Part shown: positions 60,861 to 64,000 of the stretch, piece by piece
Numbering within the stretch: position 1 is the stretch's first letter
Layout: every line of letters begins with the position of its first letter
Source of the DNA: Vitellaria paradoxa
Taxonomy: Eukaryota; Streptophyta; Magnoliopsida; Ericales; Sapotaceae
Assembly (NCBI GenBank): GCA_019916065.1
Contig: CM034237.1
Span: 38,050,485 to 38,114,484 of the forward strand
DNA: 64,000 nt
Reading direction: 5' to 3'
The notes under the pieces: generated by a model
Told to the model about the DNA's origin: nothing
What the model saw: the letters and a program-made list of their open reading frames with translations, nothing else
Databases searched by the model: none
Position numbers and translations under genes: made by a program

Positions 60861-62415
60861 GTGAACTTTATTTAGTTTGTAACTCTGTTTTTCTTAGAGC
60901 GGCTGACCAACGGAGGAAAGCTACCTGTTAGGTTAAGAGATCCTAAAGGGTAGATCAATAGCTCAGTCAGTCTGTGAATGGCCAACCGACAGAAGAAAAT
61001 TGCCGCGCTAAGCCAAAAGAGCCTAAGGGGCACATCAATAAGTTGGTCGGTTTCAGTGAGATCAAACGAGATAAAAAAATATGTACATATATAAAACAAG
61101 TTGAACTTTAGCTTGGGGAATTGGCGTACCCTCTTCGTTAAGCTAACCACAGACTAGGGGGCAACGAATTAATTTGTCCTCCTTCATTTCCTAAGGGCAG
61201 AATTCCTAGCCATCCCTGTATATAAAAATGAAATGTTCTTTCCAGTGCCAGACCGAGGCGGGATAGCCTTATATTAGGTTGGACTCTTTCGCCCAGGCAG
61301 AGAAATAATACCAACCTTAGCCTGCTCGACTATTTAGTAGTAATTAAGGAACTCATCGGCTATCATGTGTTCGTTCGTGGCAACCTTCCAAATAACAATA
61401 TAGCCGACCAGTATCTTTAGCTGTTCGGCATAAGTTGGGCTAAATTCAAGCTGAGCCTAGCTAGCAACTCTCTGATACGACTACAAACAGGATCCAAAGC
61501 TAATAGACAGGTAGTTTCATCACAGTAACCACCCCTAGCATCAATAGGCAGTATGTTGTGTCCTCTGGGAGCAGGCTATTGGTAGGATTAAATTTTTGGG
61601 GGGTTGGAAGGCTTTTGGGAGCTTCTTAAGCTTGATCTTGTTGATCATCGAATGAATTCCGATGCAATCAAGGTCAGGTTTCCTCTTCCTAATGTGGATG
61701 TCTCACCATGGTGAGAATCAGGATCACCAATTAAAGGTTCAGTGCCATGGGTAAAAGAAAAACTAGCGACATCAGCACCAGTTTAGGGAAAGGTATCATG
61801 GAGGACTTGTTGCTATCGGTTAGTGAGAATCAATCTTTATCGAGAAGTTATATTCTTCAGAGGTAACTAAGGTTATGACCTATAACTATAATACTCAATA
61901 TATCAAAAGAGTATAGATAGACCTGTGGAAAATAGGGTCTCCTATAAACCTTATGGTGTTAGGGAGCTTATTCTTTCTCTGATAATATCAGAGACAATGG
62001 GCAAGAAGCCAAAGCATAAAAGAGAGATGAAACACGAATGAAAAGGAACAAAAAAGAAGCATACCATAAAGAAGATGATACAAGGTCACTTGGAAAATTA
62101 GAGCTCGAAAATGGTGATTAAAGCAATGGCAAGGAAAGTGCGAAGGTGAGATAGAAGAATGCAATTAATAAAGATGTGATTTTGAAATGCACGGTGTAGA
62201 TAAGGCCACGCAGCGGATATCAACGGAGTCAACTGTCAAATATGTGAGGAATGAATGCAGAATAGAAGCATGGCATGTGAGGTGAAAGGGCATAACTACG
62301 CTGTATGCTAGAGAAATAATTGTGATTTGACATGCATTAAATGTTGTGGCTTGAAGGTGGCTAAATCGTCAGATTCCCTTAGGTCTGCCAGAAGACCTAG
62401 GGAATCGAGAATAGT
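60861..62415 (+). other. Non-coding 3' interior of the Tat-type element
   Basis: About 1.5 kb between integrase and the 3' LTR, usual for Tat elements. A short repeat is visible: a segment near 60900-60990 (cggctgaccaacggaggaaagctacc and following) recurs in altered form near 60976-61050. Confidence 0.6.
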
Positions 62416-62951
62416 TGATGAGGGAGATTTCGGACTTTGTCAAAATGACATAAATACCCCTCGGGAGGACAGCCGACCTTTCGAGCTGTAAAGTTAGGCC
62501 AGCTTACGCTGAGCTCCATTGCCTGAGCTATTAGGTGCCTAGCTGAACATGGGCACCTGCATGAGATTTTATGATCACGATCCCAAAATCCGCACCATAG
62601 TTGTTGATTTGGAATCATCAAAATAAGAAAGAAATTCCAAACTTGTCACAAATTTCGCACTTCCCTTATCTGAATGGGAAAATCGTGATAAATCAGGGAG
62701 AATTCTTGATTTACCTCTATTCTTGAATCTGTGGATCATCCTTCTAAATAGAGGAAGAAATCACTATTACAGGTTCGCAACCCTCACCCTGTCATTACTC
62801 CGTCAAATTATTTCTCGATTTTTTACTAATTTGATCGTCGGAGAATCTTGGTAGGCACCACACCGGTGTCGTTGGCAAATAGATTTCATTATTTTCAGCA
62901 AATCAACCTTTGGAGGGCCCAGATTGAGGACTACAAAATGTTTTCATCATA
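62416..62951 (+). repeat. Tat-type element 3' LTR
   Basis: 536 bp, TGATGAGG start, with frequent differences from the 5' copy, so an old insertion. Confidence 0.88.
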
Positions 62952-62956
62952 GTTGT

Positions 62957-63354
62957 CATATCAAATAATTTAAAAGAGAGTATCAATTTGGCATAAAAAT
63001 ATATTTAGTATATACAATAATGCGACCTTTTACATAATTATGAAGGAAAAATTTGCAAAATAATGAGAATTTTTTTCAATAAGATTTTGATATCACAGAT
63101 TTAAAATAAAAACAAATATATAATTTTCTGCACAAAAAAGATTGAAATAAGATTAATTAATGGCATCAAAATGTATTGTGACTAGAAAATCTAAAACATA
63201 TGACTATATTCTCGGTTTTAAATTTTAAAACTATATAACAAATTTAAGTATATAATAAAATGCTAAATAATAAGTATTTTATTAATAAAAGTTAGTCTTT
63301 AAATTAAGTAAACTTAATTAAACAAATTTGATATTTAGATAATTTGGCCTATCA
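62957..63354. other. Intergenic, AT-rich
   Basis: No gene or recognisable element. Confidence 0.6.
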
Positions 63355-63645
63355 ATAGCTAACTTTTTTTTTTTTACTTTTTTTTTTTCACCTTATATGA
63401 TTTTTCATAAAATTTAATTTTTTTTTATTTGACAGCTTTTAATCATGTTCTTTACTTTCATAAAAAATGTTTCTAACGAATATAGCTTTTTTTATACCTA
63501 TATAATTTTTTTATTAGTAATTATTTTTTATAAATTTTTAATAAATTTAAAATAATATTTTTAAATTGCTACTTAAATTAAAAATTAAATTTTGTTAGGA
63601 ACAAATTATATAAAATAAAAAGATAAAAAAAAATAGTTGGCTAGT
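63355..63645. mobile_element. AT-rich fold-back element related to the 53.4-kb MITE
   Basis: Shares the order ccttatatgattttt, ataaaatttaattttttt and ctttcataaaaaatg with 53459-53848. Its two sides (agctaac followed by T runs; A runs followed by gttggctag) are imperfectly inverted. Target duplication not resolved. Confidence 0.5.
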
Positions 63646-64000
63646 GGGACAAAGGAGTCCGTCGATAGGACAACCCGTCGTCCTTCATCACGTTACAAGC
63701 CACATCCACCCCCAACTTCTATTTGATAATTTTTTTGGTTGCTGAAAACAATGTGTGTCGGAGGTTTGGACCCACCACATGTTGTACGTATAAACAAGAA
63801 GACAAAACTTCAGAAAAATATACGATATATACCTTCAACGCTTTAAAATGGTGCTTATTGTTTCTATTTCCTATTGGGTACAACCAGGCGTGAATATTTC
63901 TTGTCGACGTCTCGTTTTGGACGTCATGTCTCCAGCGTGAGGATCGGGGGGCCTGCTTTTCAACTTCAAGTTTTTGAATCTTAATCTGAGTCATTCATTT
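63646..64000. other. Intergenic, no gene seen
   Basis: A slightly GC-richer stretch with a minus-strand frame (63994-63719) that has no recognisable motif. Confidence 0.5.

Larger units (their letters stand above)
57210..62951 (+). mobile_element. Tat-lineage Gypsy LTR retrotransposon lacking gag and protease
   Basis: LTRs 57210-57751 and 62416-62951, perfect GTTGT duplication (57205-57209 and 62952-62956), and a primer site ttggcactgtctgtggga next to the 5' LTR (family form TTGGCGCCGTCTGTGGGA). The interior goes from the primer site to the RT within about 170 bp, so gag and protease are gone. It then carries RT, RNase H, a second (archaeal-like) RNase H, and integrase, the layout of the Tat lineage. 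Many stops and shifts. Confidence 0.9.

Noticed and set aside
63719..63994. 91-codon minus-strand frame at the window end
   Set aside because: No motif, no visible splice context or codon pattern that would support a gene.
1..64000. CRISPR arrays, bacterial operons, rRNA or intact tRNA genes
   Set aside because: No regular spacer-repeat arrays or RNA gene signatures; the sequence is plant nuclear DNA with introns and retrotransposons.

Overview
This is plant nuclear DNA, from a eudicot by its gene and repeat families; I cannot name the species. The window is AT-rich and dominated by decayed LTR retrotransposons. I can support only one host gene: a 20-exon bacterial-type phosphoenolpyruvate carboxylase (PPC4 type) on the minus strand, from the ATG at 36078 to the stop at 18489. 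It has the His-containing TAHPTQ segment, the K/R-rich glycine loops, a long low-complexity linker and the C-terminal RNTG tetrapeptide that separates bacterial-type from plant-type (QNTG) enzymes.

Layout. 70-780 is a decayed Copia integrase piece. 2149-2248 is a 100-N scaffold gap. 7.06-8.48 kb is a diverged tandem array with units of roughly 140-175 bp. 8.49-16.4 kb is an old Ty3/Gypsy gag on the minus strand, split by a small non-autonomous TRIM-like element (9252-10526, TSD CTAGG) and by a Copia element of the Tork/Tnt1 type (11009-15926). 18.5-36.1 kb is the PPC4 gene, whose introns carry Gypsy LTR/gag, LINE and SINE debris. 37.8-51.2 kb is an Athila-like Gypsy polyprotein on the minus strand cut into pieces by at least four later insertions: a solo LTR (38036-39202), an opposite-facing truncated LTR of the same family that is itself split by a 3.7-kb solo LTR (39776-43522, TSD AAAAA), and a SIRE-like Copia with gag but no pol (44032-49079). 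53.4-56.5 kb holds MITEs and a tRNA-type SINE. 57210-62951 is a Tat-lineage Gypsy with two RNase H regions, no gag, and a perfect GTTGT TSD. 63.3-63.65 kb is another AT-rich fold-back element.

How it fits together. The PPC4 exons keep nearly all splice sites and show no substitution-type stop codons, yet the reading frame is broken by five single-base deficits and one extra base beside a donor site, mostly in short homopolymers. The same kind of one-base deficit recurs in the unrelated retroelements, so base-calling or consensus error is a serious alternative to true gene death. The retroelements additionally carry many TAG/TGA/TAA codons that look like C-to-T decay of methylated DNA, which the host exons lack. 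I found no convincing new biological system. The most interesting items are the nested-insertion record, the inverted LTR pair, the diverged tandem array, the gag-only and gag-less elements, and the state of the PPC4 reading frame.
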